From the NCBI GenBank assembly GCA_964579795.1, contig CAZOHM010000046.1, positions 1 to 20,530 on the forward strand: a stretch of DNA of 20,530 nucleotides, read 5' to 3'. A program made the translations under genes and the position numbers. Below the pieces are notes generated by a model. The model saw only the letters and a program-made list of their open reading frames with translations, searched no databases and had not been told where the DNA came from. Below, piece after piece: positions 5,921-14,231 of the stretch; position 1 is the stretch's first letter, and every line of letters starts with the position of its first letter. The DNA is from JAEYFP01 sp964579795 (GTDB taxonomy: Bacteria; Bacillota; Clostridia; Lachnospirales; Lachnospiraceae).

Positions 5921-8305
5921 ATGAATAATAAAGTATTACAGACATTGGAATTTTACAAAATACTTGAACAGCTTGCCGACAAAGCTTCCTCATCTCTTGG
6001 TAAGGAGCGTTGTCTTTCTCTTATTCCCAGTCATAGCCTTTTTGAAATACAGACTATGCAGACACAAACAAAGGATGCACTATCCAGATTGTTTCGGAAC
6101 AGTTCTATTTCTTTTTATGGTAATAGCAGTATTTCTGCTGCTATCATGCGACTTGAAAAGGAAAGCTCTATATCTGCTTCAGAGCTTCTTCAGATTGCCA
6201 ACCTTCTCGAAAATGCAAACCGAATCAAAGCTTATGCTCGAAAAGAGCATTCTGACATACCTGATGATTCTTTGGATGAGTTGTTTTCTCTGCTGGATCC
6301 TCTGACATTGCTTTCTTCTGAAATCAGACGCTGTGTTTTGTCTGAAGACGAAATATCGGATGATGCAAGCTCTACTTTAAAGCAGATTCGTCGTCTCATG
6401 AAGGTTACAAATGACAAGATTCATTCTCAGCTTAACAATATGGTCAATTCTTCATATCGTATCTATTTACAGGATGCTGTCATCACTATGCGAGATGGAC
6501 GATACTGTATTCCTGTGAAAGCAGAGTACAAGTCAAATGTACCCGGCATGATTCATGACCAGTCATCGACTTCTTCCACATTTTTTATCGAACCTGCCGC
6601 AGTTGTCAACTTAAATAATGATTTAAGAGAACTGGAAATAAAAGAACAAAATGAAATAGAGGTTATTCTTGCAACCCTGAGTGGAAAATGTGCAATTCAG
6701 CTTTTAGAAATTAAGCAAAATCTGGCGACTCTTACTGAGTTGGATTTTATTTTTGCAAGGGCGTTTCTTGCGCTTGATCAAAATGCCACCTGCCCAATAT
6801 ATAATGATGCCGGTGAAGTAAATTTGCGCAAAACCAGACATCCTCTGCTTGATAAGAAAACGGCTGTCCCTATAGATATACGTCTGGGAGATTCTTTTGA
6901 TTTATTGATTATTACCGGACCTAATACTGGTGGAAAAACAGTGGCATTAAAGACTATAGGTTTGCTTTCCCTAATGGGTCAGTCAGGTCTTCATATTCCT
7001 GCTCTTGATCGTTCTACACTGCCAGTTTTTTCTGATGTTTTTGCAGATATAGGTGATGAGCAGAGTATTGAACAAAGTCTTTCCACCTTTTCCTCACATA
7101 TGAAAAATATTGTTAATATCCTGCAGCACGCAGAAGATTCCTCATTGTGTTTGTTTGATGAACTTGGTGCCGGAACGGATCCTACCGAAGGAGCTGCCTT
7201 GGCAATTGCTGTTCTTTCTGACCTTCATGCCAGAAGGATTCGCACAGTAGCAACTACACACTACAGTGAGCTGAAAGTATTTGCTCTTAGAGAGCCTCAT
7301 GTTGAAAATGCCTGCTGTGAATTTGACGTTGAAACCCTGCGTCCAACTTATCGATTACTTATTGGTGTTCCTGGAAAGAGTAATGCATTTGCTATTTCAA
7401 GTAAGCTTGGTCTTCCTGACTATATAATTGAAAATGCAAAAAAACAAATCAGTGAGCAGGATGAAAGCTTTGAGGATGTTCTTACCGCACTTGAAAAGAA
7501 CCGCTTAACTTTGGAACGTGAAAAGCAGGAAATTGCTCATTATAAGCAGGAAATTGAATCACTGAAGCATGAATTTGAAACAAAGCAGGAAAAGCTGAAT
7601 GCTTCAAAAGATAAAATATTACGTGAGGCAAACGAAAAAGCCCGTGACATTTTGCAGGATGCAAAAGACAGTGCCGATGAAGCTATTCGTAATTTTCAGA
7701 AATACGGAAATATAAACGGCAGTATTCAGGATATGGAAAAGGAACGACAGAAGTTACGTAAAAAGCTGGACAAGACTCAGTCAGGAGAACAGAAACAGCC
7801 TGCATTACAACCATCAAAGCAGCACAAGCTGTCTGATTTCAAGCTTGGAGAAAGTGTTAAAATTCTCTCTCTTGGTCTGACTGGTACAATTAGCTCCCTT
7901 CCTGATGCAAAGGGTGCTCTGTTTGTACAATGCGGCATTATGCGTATGCAGACAAATATTAAGGATCTTGACTTTGTTCCATCTAACGATATTACTGGAC
8001 CTGGATTTTCTACAACAAAATCAAGAAAGTCAGGAAAAATGAATCTTTCCAAGTCGTCAACGATTTCCTCTGAAATCAATCTGCTTGGTCTGACTGTAGA
8101 TGAAGCGCTTGCAAAGCTTGACAAATATCTGGACGATGCATATTTATCACATCTGTCTACTGTCCGTGTTGTTCACGGAAAAGGTACTGGGGCATTGCGT
8201 TCTGCAATTCACAGACATCTGAAATCTATTCGTTACATTAAATCATACCAGCTCGCAGAATATGGCGAAGGCGATGCCGGTGTTACAATTGTTACTTTCA
8301 AATAA
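5921..8305 (+). CDS. mutS2: MutS2 family DNA-binding ATPase/endonuclease
   Basis: The protein is 794 residues, normal for MutS2. It has core and clamp helices, the Walker A motif GPNTGGKT (333-340), the Walker B/signature region LFDELGAGTDPTEGA (about 411-425) and the switch ATTHYSELK. A long Lys/Glu-rich coiled coil (about 515-635) is followed by a KOW-like segment and a C-terminal Smr domain (about 720-794) with HGKGTGALR at 752. MutS2 lacks mismatch-binding domain I and is linked to suppression of recombination and, in Bacillus, to rescue of collided ribosomes. In the Smr domain the usual LDLR motif reads INLL, which may affect nuclease activity. The start matches the family (MNNKVLQTLEF). 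It is the first gene of an operon with a response regulator 13 bases downstream. Confidence 0.95.
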   Translation: MNNKVLQTLEFYKILEQLADKASSSLGKERCLSLIPSHSLFEIQTMQTQTKDALSRLFRNSSISFYGNSSISAAIMRLEKESSISASELLQIANLLENANRIKAYARKEHSDIPDDSLDELFSLLDPLTLLSSEIRRCVLSEDEISDDASSTLKQIRRLMKVTNDKIHSQLNNMVNSSYRIYLQDAVITMRDGRYCIPVKAEYKSNVPGMIHDQSSTSSTFFIEPAAVVNLNNDLRELEIKEQNEIEVILATLSGKCAIQLLEIKQNLATLTELDFIFARAFLALDQNATCPIYNDAGEVNLRKTRHPLLDKKTAVPIDIRLGDSFDLLIITGPNTGGKTVALKTIGLLSLMGQSGLHIPALDRSTLPVFSDVFADIGDEQSIEQSLSTFSSHMKNIVNILQHAEDSSLCLFDELGAGTDPTEGAALAIAVLSDLHARRIRTVATTHYSELKVFALREPHVENACCEFDVETLRPTYRLLIGVPGKSNAFAISSKLGLPDYIIENAKKQISEQDESFEDVLTALEKNRLTLEREKQEIAHYKQEIESLKHEFETKQEKLNASKDKILREANEKARDILQDAKDSADEAIRNFQKYGNINGSIQDMEKERQKLRKKLDKTQSGEQKQPALQPSKQHKLSDFKLGESVKILSLGLTGTISSLPDAKGALFVQCGIMRMQTNIKDLDFVPSNDITGPGFSTTKSRKSGKMNLSKSSTISSEINLLGLTVDEALAKLDKYLDDAYLSHLSTVRVVHGKGTGALRSAIHRHLKSIRYIKSYQLAEYGEGDAGVTIVTFK

Positions 8306-8318
8306 CAGGAGGGTTCTC

Positions 8319-9017
8319 ATGGCCAGTAAACAACGAATACTAATCGTCGACGATGACGCTAATATCGCAGAATTGATTTCTTTGTATTTAACTAAGGAAT
8401 GCTTTGATACAAATATTGTTCATGATGGTGAAGAGGCTTTAATTGCCTTCGATACCTTTCAGCCAAATTTAATTTTGTTGGATCTAATGCTTCCGGGCAT
8501 TGATGGCTATCAGGTATGCAGAGAAATTCGTGCAAAATCTACCACTCCTATCATTATGCTCTCCGCAAAGGGTGAAATCTTTGACAAGGTACTGGGACTG
8601 GAGCTTGGCGCAGATGATTATATGGAGAAACCTTTTGATTCAAAAGAGCTTGTGGCACGCGTCAAAGCTGTATTAAGACGCACTGTTCCTGCTAAACAGG
8701 CTGTTACTGTCAATGATGCGAAGTGTGTAGAATATCCTGATTTGATTATAAACCAGACAAATTACTCTGTTTTATATTATGGTGAGCCTGTAGAAATGCC
8801 TCCAAAAGAATTAGAGCTTTTGTATTTCTTAGCTGCGTCACCCAATCAAGTATTCACAAGAGAACAGCTTCTTGATCATATCTGGGGATATGAATACATT
8901 GGAGATACTCGTACAGTAGATGTACATATCAAACGTCTTCGTGAAAAAATAAAGGATCACGATTCCTGGCGTCTATCAACTGTGTGGGGTATCGGCTACA
9001 AATTTGAGGTGAAATAA
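8319..9017 (+). CDS. OmpR/PhoB-family response regulator
   Basis: The protein is 232 residues. The receiver domain (about 6-118) has the acidic pocket D11-D13, the phospho-acceptor D55 in LLDLMLPG, S82 and K104 in YMEKPFD. A winged-helix DNA-binding domain of the OmpR type (about 130-230) ends in VDVHIKRLREKI and TVWGIGYKF. The ATG at 8319 is chosen because AGGAGGG lies 5 bases upstream; an upstream ATG at 8262 would overlap mutS2 and has no ribosome site. The gene follows mutS2 by 13 bases and precedes its histidine kinase by 2 bases, so all three are probably one transcript. The target genes cannot be read from the window. Confidence 0.94.
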   Translation: MASKQRILIVDDDANIAELISLYLTKECFDTNIVHDGEEALIAFDTFQPNLILLDLMLPGIDGYQVCREIRAKSTTPIIMLSAKGEIFDKVLGLELGADDYMEKPFDSKELVARVKAVLRRTVPAKQAVTVNDAKCVEYPDLIINQTNYSVLYYGEPVEMPPKELELLYFLAASPNQVFTREQLLDHIWGYEYIGDTRTVDVHIKRLREKIKDHDSWRLSTVWGIGYKFEVK

Positions 9018-9019
9018 TC

Positions 9020-10447
9020 ATGAAATCCAAGAAAACGCTTTATCTGAAGTTCATCATTGCATATATTGTGTTTGGATTTTTAAGCTTTGTTGCAATTGCA
9101 ACACTGACTTCTGATATGACGATGGATTTTCTGACAAAAGACAAGGCAGCTTCTCTTTATAAAGAAGCAACGCTAATCTCGAACCGTTATGCCAGTAGCT
9201 TTTATAATGATGCACTCTCTACTGATGATGTGAAAGACCAGTTGGAGGCAATTGATACTTTTACATCTGCCTCTATCTGGATAATTAACAAAAATGGTAA
9301 TTTGATTTATAGCTCCAGAGAGCAGATTAATGGTGCCCACCCTATGTCAATTGAGCATTTTAACCCTACAGACACCGGAAACAGTTATTATATGATAGGT
9401 AATTTCTATGAACGTTTTACAGAGCCTGTTCTTAGCGTCTTCTCTCCTATTACATCTAATTTTAAGATTCAGGGCTACGTTGTTATTCATGCTCCTCTTC
9501 GATCAATTGAGAGAACTCGTGACAGTATCTTAAATATTTCTTATGTGACACTGGGGATTATTTTTATTCTGTCGACGACAATCTTAATTGTTTTTACTGA
9601 CATGGTATATATTCCTTTGAAAAAAATCACACGTGCCACTGAAGAATACGCAGGCGGTAATCTGAAATATACATTTGAAATTAACAAAGATGATGAAATT
9701 GGTTATTTGGCGACTTCCCTGAATTACATGGCAAGCGAGCTGAGCCAGTCAGAGGAAAATCAGAAGAAATTCATTGCTAATGTTTCTCATGATTTTCGTT
9801 CCCCTCTTACATCAATCAAAGGCTATTTGGAAGCAATGGTAGATGGTACCATTCCTCCTCAGATGCACGAAAAATATTTGAATATTGTGCTAAATGAAAC
9901 GGACCGTCTGACAAAGCTTACAAACAGTTTGTTAACACTGAACAATTTGAATACCAAGGGAATGCTGTTAGATATCACGGATTTCGATGTGAATAAAGTC
10001 ATTAAAAACACAACAGCAACATTTGAAGGCACCTGCAAGGCAAAGAAAATACGCTTTAAGCTTGTATTAACAGGTAATACGATGTTCGTAACTGCAGATA
10101 TCGGAAAAATACAGCAGGTACTCTACAATCTCATTGATAATGCGATTAAATTCAGTGACAATAATTCTACTATTAAAATTGAAACCACCGAAAAAAATGA
10201 AACAGTATTTATTTCTGTAAAGGATTCCGGTATCGGTATTCCAAAGGAAAGTCTGAAATTGATTTTTGACCGTTTCTACAAAACTGACTTGTCCCGTGGA
10301 AAAGACAAAAAGGGTACCGGTCTTGGTCTTGCAATTACAAAAGAGATTATTAACGCCCACCATGAAAACATTAATGTAATCAGCACGGTAGGCGTTGGAA
10401 CAGAATTCATATTTACTTTACCGAAATCAAAAACAATGGAGGATTAG
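9020..10447 (+). CDS. Membrane sensor histidine kinase
   Basis: The protein is 475 residues. One membrane span (about 9-29) is followed by an extracellular domain (about 30-168, possibly Cache-like), a second span (about 170-195) and a HAMP linker (196-250). The HisKA domain has the phospho-acceptor H257 in NVSHDFRSPL. The ATPase domain has the N box NLIDNAIKFS, the G1 box DSGIGI, the F box FDRFYK and the G2 box GTGLGLAI. It is the cognate kinase of the adjacent regulator and starts 2 bases after that gene's stop, with GAGGTG as ribosome site. The signal it senses is unknown. The stop codon lies inside the terminator hairpin, only 4 bases from the stop of the convergent VanZ gene. Confidence 0.94.
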   Translation: MKSKKTLYLKFIIAYIVFGFLSFVAIATLTSDMTMDFLTKDKAASLYKEATLISNRYASSFYNDALSTDDVKDQLEAIDTFTSASIWIINKNGNLIYSSREQINGAHPMSIEHFNPTDTGNSYYMIGNFYERFTEPVLSVFSPITSNFKIQGYVVIHAPLRSIERTRDSILNISYVTLGIIFILSTTILIVFTDMVYIPLKKITRATEEYAGGNLKYTFEINKDDEIGYLATSLNYMASELSQSEENQKKFIANVSHDFRSPLTSIKGYLEAMVDGTIPPQMHEKYLNIVLNETDRLTKLTNSLLTLNNLNTKGMLLDITDFDVNKVIKNTTATFEGTCKAKKIRFKLVLTGNTMFVTADIGKIQQVLYNLIDNAIKFSDNNSTIKIETTEKNETVFISVKDSGIGIPKESLKLIFDRFYKTDLSRGKDKKGTGLGLAITKEIINAHHENINVISTVGVGTEFIFTLPKSKTMED

Positions 10448-10469
10448 GTTATCACCTATCCTCTTTTTT
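10439..10469 (+). terminator. Terminator of the mutS2-kinase operon, overlapping two stop codons
   Basis: GAGGA and TAGGT (left, with one bulged T) pair with ACCTA and TCCTC (right) around a TATC loop, followed by six Ts (10464-10469). The hairpin covers the TAG of the kinase and the TGA of the convergent VanZ gene. On the minus strand the T-tract behind the stem is weak, so it mainly serves the plus strand. Confidence 0.8.
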
Positions 10470-10973
10470 ATGAAAAGTCATGGTATATATCACATATCCG
10501 ACTACACATCCAAGCATGTTTAATATCAAATCGTCTATATCGCAAAATCCCAAACAGGTCGTGTACTGAAACAGCTCAATGCCAACCACTGTTACAAAAC
10601 ATGTTACAAATACAGAAAAAAAACTCTTTCTATTCGGATATACCATTGGAAATAAAAACCCAAACGGAATAAAAACAATTAGATTACCAACAATGTTCAT
10701 ATATGCATATGGCTGTGAAAATTGTCTCATATAATTAGAAATTGTTGCAAAAGGAACAAGATTAATATTTCTTTCACCCGCTTCTTTTGCAGAAGAAATA
10801 ATATCCCAACGATTTATGATTACATCTAAATTATTCCCGGTAAATTTAATTGCTACAACAAAAAAAACAAATAACAGATACAGATAAAATACAAGTTTTA
10901 ACATCTTTTGTTTGTCAATTCTAATTATATTTTGCACCGTATCACTTTCCAATTCTCCCTTTCTGATATCCAT
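10452..10973 (-). CDS. VanZ-family membrane protein
   Basis: The protein is 173 residues with about four membrane spans: about 25-45, 90-112, 118-140 and 148-165. Family features are NLVPFATI before the second span, NIVGNLIVFIPFGFLFP, and the C-terminal FQYTTCLGFCDIDDLILNMLG. VanZ proteins are linked to low-level teicoplanin resistance in VanA clusters, but most chromosomal relatives have no known function, and nothing here points to glycopeptide resistance. AAGGGG lies 5 bases before the ATG. It is the last gene of the five-gene operon, 30 bases after trmL. Confidence 0.88.
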   Translation of the reverse strand: MDIRKGELESDTVQNIIRIDKQKMLKLVFYLYLLFVFFVVAIKFTGNNLDVIINRWDIISSAKEAGERNINLVPFATISNYMRQFSQPYAYMNIVGNLIVFIPFGFLFPMVYPNRKSFFSVFVTCFVTVVGIELFQYTTCLGFCDIDDLILNMLGCVVGYVIYTMTFHKKEDR

Positions 10974-11003
10974 ACTATCCCCTTCATCTGTATCTTATGC
11001 TTA

Positions 11004-11495
11004 TTATTTCCACTTAAGTCTATGCAGCTCCCCTTCAAGCTGCATAGACGAAAAATTCTGTTGTCTCAAGGCTTCATAAAGTACAATTGCTACTGAATTT
11101 GATAAATTCAAAGATCGTATTTTTTCAAGCATCGGTATTCTGATACAAGTTTCTTCATACTCCACAAGTATTTCTTCAGGAATTCCTGCACTCTCTTTGC
11201 CAAACATAATGTAGTCATCTTCTCCAAAGCTAGCCTCTGTATATGTTTTTTTTGCCTTTGTTGTAGCCATGTAAATTTTCGGATTATTATTTTTTTCAAG
11301 AAACTCTGCAAAATTTACATATCGCGTGACATCTAAATGTTCCCAGTAATCCATCCCTGCTCGCTGAATTGATTTCTCATTTAAACGAAATCCTAATGGT
11401 TCAATTAAATGAAGCCTGGTTCCTGTTGCAACACAGGTTCTTCCTATATTACCTGTATTGGATGGGATTTCCGGTTCTAACAGCACTATGTTCAT
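11004..11495 (-). CDS. trmL: tRNA (cytidine/uridine-34-2'-O)-methyltransferase TrmL
   Basis: This SPOUT-class SAM-dependent enzyme 2'-O-methylates the wobble base of certain tRNA-Leu species. The 163 residues match the small single-domain TrmL/YibK size. Motifs are NIVLLEPEIPSNTGNIGRTC at the N-terminus, MFGKESAGIPEE in the middle, and IPM...RSLNLSNSVAIVLYEALRQ, which forms the trefoil-knot SAM site. The ATG overlaps the upstream aminotransferase stop by 4 bases, so translation is probably coupled. It is a housekeeping gene within a mixed operon. Confidence 0.94.
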   Translation of the reverse strand: MNIVLLEPEIPSNTGNIGRTCVATGTRLHLIEPLGFRLNEKSIQRAGMDYWEHLDVTRYVNFAEFLEKNNNPKIYMATTKAKKTYTEASFGEDDYIMFGKESAGIPEEILVEYEETCIRIPMLEKIRSLNLSNSVAIVLYEALRQQNFSSMQLEGELHRLKWK

Positions 11496-12664
11496 TTTTT
11501 CTCATTCCTTAATTTATCTACAAATCGTCCAATTCTCTCCATTGCAATCTTCAGTTTATCTAATGAATATGCATATGAAATACGCAAAAATCCTTCTCCG
11601 CTGTCTCCAAATGCACTTCCCGGTACAACAGCAAGATTCTCTGCCTCAAGCAGTGAGAAAGCAAATTCTTCCGATGTCATACCAAACTCTTTGATACATG
11701 GGAACACATAAAATGCTCCATACGGTTCAAAGCACGGTAGTCCAATCTCACTAAATGCATGCATCAGATAATTTCTTCTCTGATTATAGGATTCGCGCAT
11801 CATGGCTACATCTGCATCGCCATTTTTCAATGCATCTATTGCTGCGTACTGACTCGTTGTCGGTGCACACATAATGGCAAACTGATGTATCTTTGTCATC
11901 TGCTGGATAATTTCCTCTGGACCACATGCATATCCCAGTCTCCAGCCGGTCATGGCATAAGCTTTAGAAAAACCATTGATTAAGACCGTCCGCTCCTGCA
12001 TTCCCTCAAACGATGCAATAGACACATGATCACCACAATAAGTCAGTTCTGAATATATTTCATCAGACATTACAAAAATATCTTTTTCAATACATATCTT
12101 TGCTATTTTTTCCAAATCCGACTTTTCCATTACAGCACCTGTCGGATTATTTGGATACGGCATAATCAATACCTTAGTCCTTGGTGTAATCGCATCTAAA
12201 AGCTCCTGTGGTGTCAGTCTGAATTCATTTTCATTTTTTAATTCAATTATAACGGGCTTTGCTCCTGCAAGTATTGCACATGGTTCATAGGATACATAGC
12301 TTGGCTGTGGAATTAATACTTCATCGCCCGGATTAATCATTGCGCGCAGTCCGATATCAATTGCTTCACTGCCTCCTACTGTAATAATCACTTCTTTTTT
12401 TGGATCATATGTTATCTGCAACCTTCTCTGCAGATATTTACATATCTCCATACGAAGTTCCATAAGACCTGCATTCGATGTGTAAAATGTCCTTCCCTTT
12501 TCAAGAGAATATATTCCTTCGTCACGAATATGCCATGGCGTATCAAAATCCGGCTCACCAACACCTAATGAAATAGTATCTTTTCTTTCACTTGCAATGT
12601 CAAAGAATTTGCGGATTCCTGATGGCTTTATAGTAACGACTGTATCTGATAATGGATTTCTCAT
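11492..12664 (-). CDS. PLP-dependent class I aminotransferase (AspC/PatA-like)
   Basis: The protein is 390 residues, a fold-type I aminotransferase of the Asp/aromatic subgroup. Visible active-site features are YPNNPTG (170-176, N173), DEIY (201-204) and the Schiff-base lysine K234 in NGFSKAYAMTGWRLGY. A C-terminal LRISYA carries the carboxylate-binding arginine. The exact substrate cannot be told from sequence; relatives paired with an Lrp-type regulator are often called PatA-like or aromatic aminotransferases. Its ATG overlaps the stop of the Lrp/AsnC gene by 4 bases, which suggests that the regulator controls this step in amino acid metabolism. Confidence 0.92.
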   Translation of the reverse strand: MRNPLSDTVVTIKPSGIRKFFDIASERKDTISLGVGEPDFDTPWHIRDEGIYSLEKGRTFYTSNAGLMELRMEICKYLQRRLQITYDPKKEVIITVGGSEAIDIGLRAMINPGDEVLIPQPSYVSYEPCAILAGAKPVIIELKNENEFRLTPQELLDAITPRTKVLIMPYPNNPTGAVMEKSDLEKIAKICIEKDIFVMSDEIYSELTYCGDHVSIASFEGMQERTVLINGFSKAYAMTGWRLGYACGPEEIIQQMTKIHQFAIMCAPTTSQYAAIDALKNGDADVAMMRESYNQRRNYLMHAFSEIGLPCFEPYGAFYVFPCIKEFGMTSEEFAFSLLEAENLAVVPGSAFGDSGEGFLRISYAYSLDKLKIAMERIGRFVDKLRNEKK

Positions 12665-13143
12665 GGCGTTACTATCATCCTTTCATCATCATATTTTTCA
12701 TGTAAAATAGTTCCGTGATCTTTATATTTCTTTAAAATAAAATGTGTAGATGTACTGATTACAGAATCTAGTGTAGACAGTTTCTCTGATACAAACCTGG
12801 ACACCTCCTGCAAAGTTTTCCCCTCCAAGCTGACTAACAAATCATATCCACCGGATATCAGATATGTAGCTTCAACTTCCGGATACTTATAAATACGCTC
12901 AGCAATAGAATCAAATCCATGTCCTCTCTGCGGGGTCACTCGTACTTCTATTAAAGCATTAATTCTTTCTGTAGTAACCTTATCCCAGTCAATCAACGTA
13001 TGGTACCCGCAAATAATTCCCTCTTTTTCCATTTCAGCGAGCTCATTTGCGACGTCAACTTCGTTCATTCCAAGTAATACAGCAAGTTCCTTTAATTCCA
13101 CTCTGCTGTTTTTTTCAATATAGGTTAATATTTTTTCTCTCAT
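12661..13143 (-). CDS. Lrp/AsnC-family transcriptional regulator
   Basis: The protein is 160 residues. An N-terminal AsnC-type helix-turn-helix (about 1-55, RVELKELAVLLGMNEVDVANELAEMEKEGII) is followed by a ligand-binding RAM domain (about 60-140, VEVRVTPQRGHGFDSIAERI and YLISGGYDLLVSLEG). Such proteins form octamers and sense amino acids. Here the gene lies directly upstream of, and overlaps, the aminotransferase, so that gene is its most likely target, together with its own operon. It starts 20 bases after the AIR-synthase-related gene. Confidence 0.93.
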   Translation of the reverse strand: MREKILTYIEKNSRVELKELAVLLGMNEVDVANELAEMEKEGIICGYHTLIDWDKVTTERINALIEVRVTPQRGHGFDSIAERIYKYPEVEATYLISGGYDLLVSLEGKTLQEVSRFVSEKLSTLDSVISTSTHFILKKYKDHGTILHEKYDDERMIVTP

Positions 13144-13163
13144 AATTAGATTCTCCTGTCATT

Positions 13164-14150
13164 TTATTGATATATTTTATACAGCTCATCAGATTTAGGC
13201 GGTTCTAAAAATCTTCGTTCACCATCATTCAATAATACTCTGTCATTTCCTTCTAATGCTTTTCCTACAACCGTCGCTTCTATGCCTGCTTTATGAAGCT
13301 CTCTCACAAGATCATGACCATTCGGAGCTGCTATCAACATGGAACCACTTGAAATTAATGCATAAGGGTTCAACCCAAAAAACTCACATATTTCAACTGT
13401 CTCCTGCTTAATTGGAATTCTCTTTAAGTTTATTTCTAGTCCGACGCCCGAAGCTTCTGCAATCTCCCAAAGTGCACCATAAATGCCACCCTCTGTAACG
13501 TCATGCATAGCATCAACGCCAGACTTAACCGCTATGGCGGCCTCCGGAACAACTGACATGTACTTTTCAAAGCTCTGTGCTTCATTGATAAATGAAGGCG
13601 CAAATTTAGAAAGAAGCTTCTCTTCTTTTTCTTTTGCGATAATAGAAGTTCCCTCTAATCCAATCCATTTTGTAATTACAATATCATCACCCGGTTTTAC
13701 TCCTGATGTTGTTACAATATGATTTCTCTTTACTTTTCCTACACCTGTAACTGTGATAATCGGTTGATTTACTGCTTTTGTGATTTCTGTGTGTCCACCA
13801 ATTGTCTGAATATGAAGCTTTGCACAGGTATCCTCTACCTGCATCATCATATCCTTCAAATCAGCTTCCTCTGTATCTTCCGGCAAAAGCACACTAAGCA
13901 TGACACCAATAACCTCTGCACCAGAAGACGCAATATCATTTGCTGTGACATGTACCGACAAAGCACCTATATCATGAGAGGTGCCTGTAATCGGATCTGT
14001 AGACATAACAAAAACCTCATCTGAATCAAGTGAAATGACAGCACAATCTTCACCAACACCTGCTCCGACAAGGATTTCTTCTCTTTTAGTCTTGATTAGC
14101 TTTATAATTGATCTTTTTAATATATTTTCAGGTACTTTTCCAATTTTCAT
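13164..14150 (-). CDS. AIR-synthase-related protein, HypE/ThiL-like fold
   Basis: The protein is 328 residues from the ATG at 14150, with AGGG 9 bases upstream; an ATG at 14168 is nearly at the predicted transcription start and is less likely. The PurM-like fold is seen from VGAGVGEDCAVI (27-38), STDPITG, NDIASSGA (71-78), GGHTEIT (118-124) and MHDVTEGGIYGALWE. It is often annotated as a hydrogenase maturation factor HypE. However, HypE needs a C-terminal cysteine that carries the cyanide precursor, and this protein ends in LYKIYQ. No hyp genes are near. It probably binds ATP and acts on an unknown small molecule. It heads the operon with the Lrp regulator and aminotransferase, which hints at amino-acid-related chemistry. 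Confidence 0.85.
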   Translation of the reverse strand: MKIGKVPENILKRSIIKLIKTKREEILVGAGVGEDCAVISLDSDEVFVMSTDPITGTSHDIGALSVHVTANDIASSGAEVIGVMLSVLLPEDTEEADLKDMMMQVEDTCAKLHIQTIGGHTEITKAVNQPIITVTGVGKVKRNHIVTTSGVKPGDDIVITKWIGLEGTSIIAKEKEEKLLSKFAPSFINEAQSFEKYMSVVPEAAIAVKSGVDAMHDVTEGGIYGALWEIAEASGVGLEINLKRIPIKQETVEICEFFGLNPYALISSGSMLIAAPNGHDLVRELHKAGIEATVVGKALEGNDRVLLNDGERRFLEPPKSDELYKIYQ

Positions 14151-14179
14151 GTTCACACACCCTAACATTCATAGTCACT

Positions 14180-14208
14180 ATTTTAACATGAAGTAGTTTC
14201 ATACGCAA
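14180..14208 (-). promoter_or_regulatory. Probable promoter of the five-gene AIR/Lrp/aminotransferase operon
   Basis: On the minus strand, -35 TTGCGT (14208-14203) and -10 TAAAAT (14185-14180) are 17 bases apart. The start near 14173 leaves a leader of about 22 bases to the ATG at 14150. Between the two boxes lies the inverted repeat ATGAA-N5-TTCAT, which could be an operator; this is weak evidence. Confidence 0.55.
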
Positions 14209-14231
14209 TCAATACAGAATATTTCCTGATT

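Noticed and set aside
6232..6417. Antisense frames inside mutS2 and other long genes
   Set aside because: They lack ribosome sites and recognisable domains, and they lie inside well-supported genes.
10452..10973. Glycopeptide resistance cluster suggested by VanZ and VanW family genes
   Set aside because: No vanH, ligase or vanX gene is present, and chromosomal VanZ and VanW relatives are common in Clostridia without resistance.
13164..14150. Hydrogenase maturation protein HypE
   Set aside because: The C-terminal cysteine is missing and no other hyp or hydrogenase gene lies in the window.
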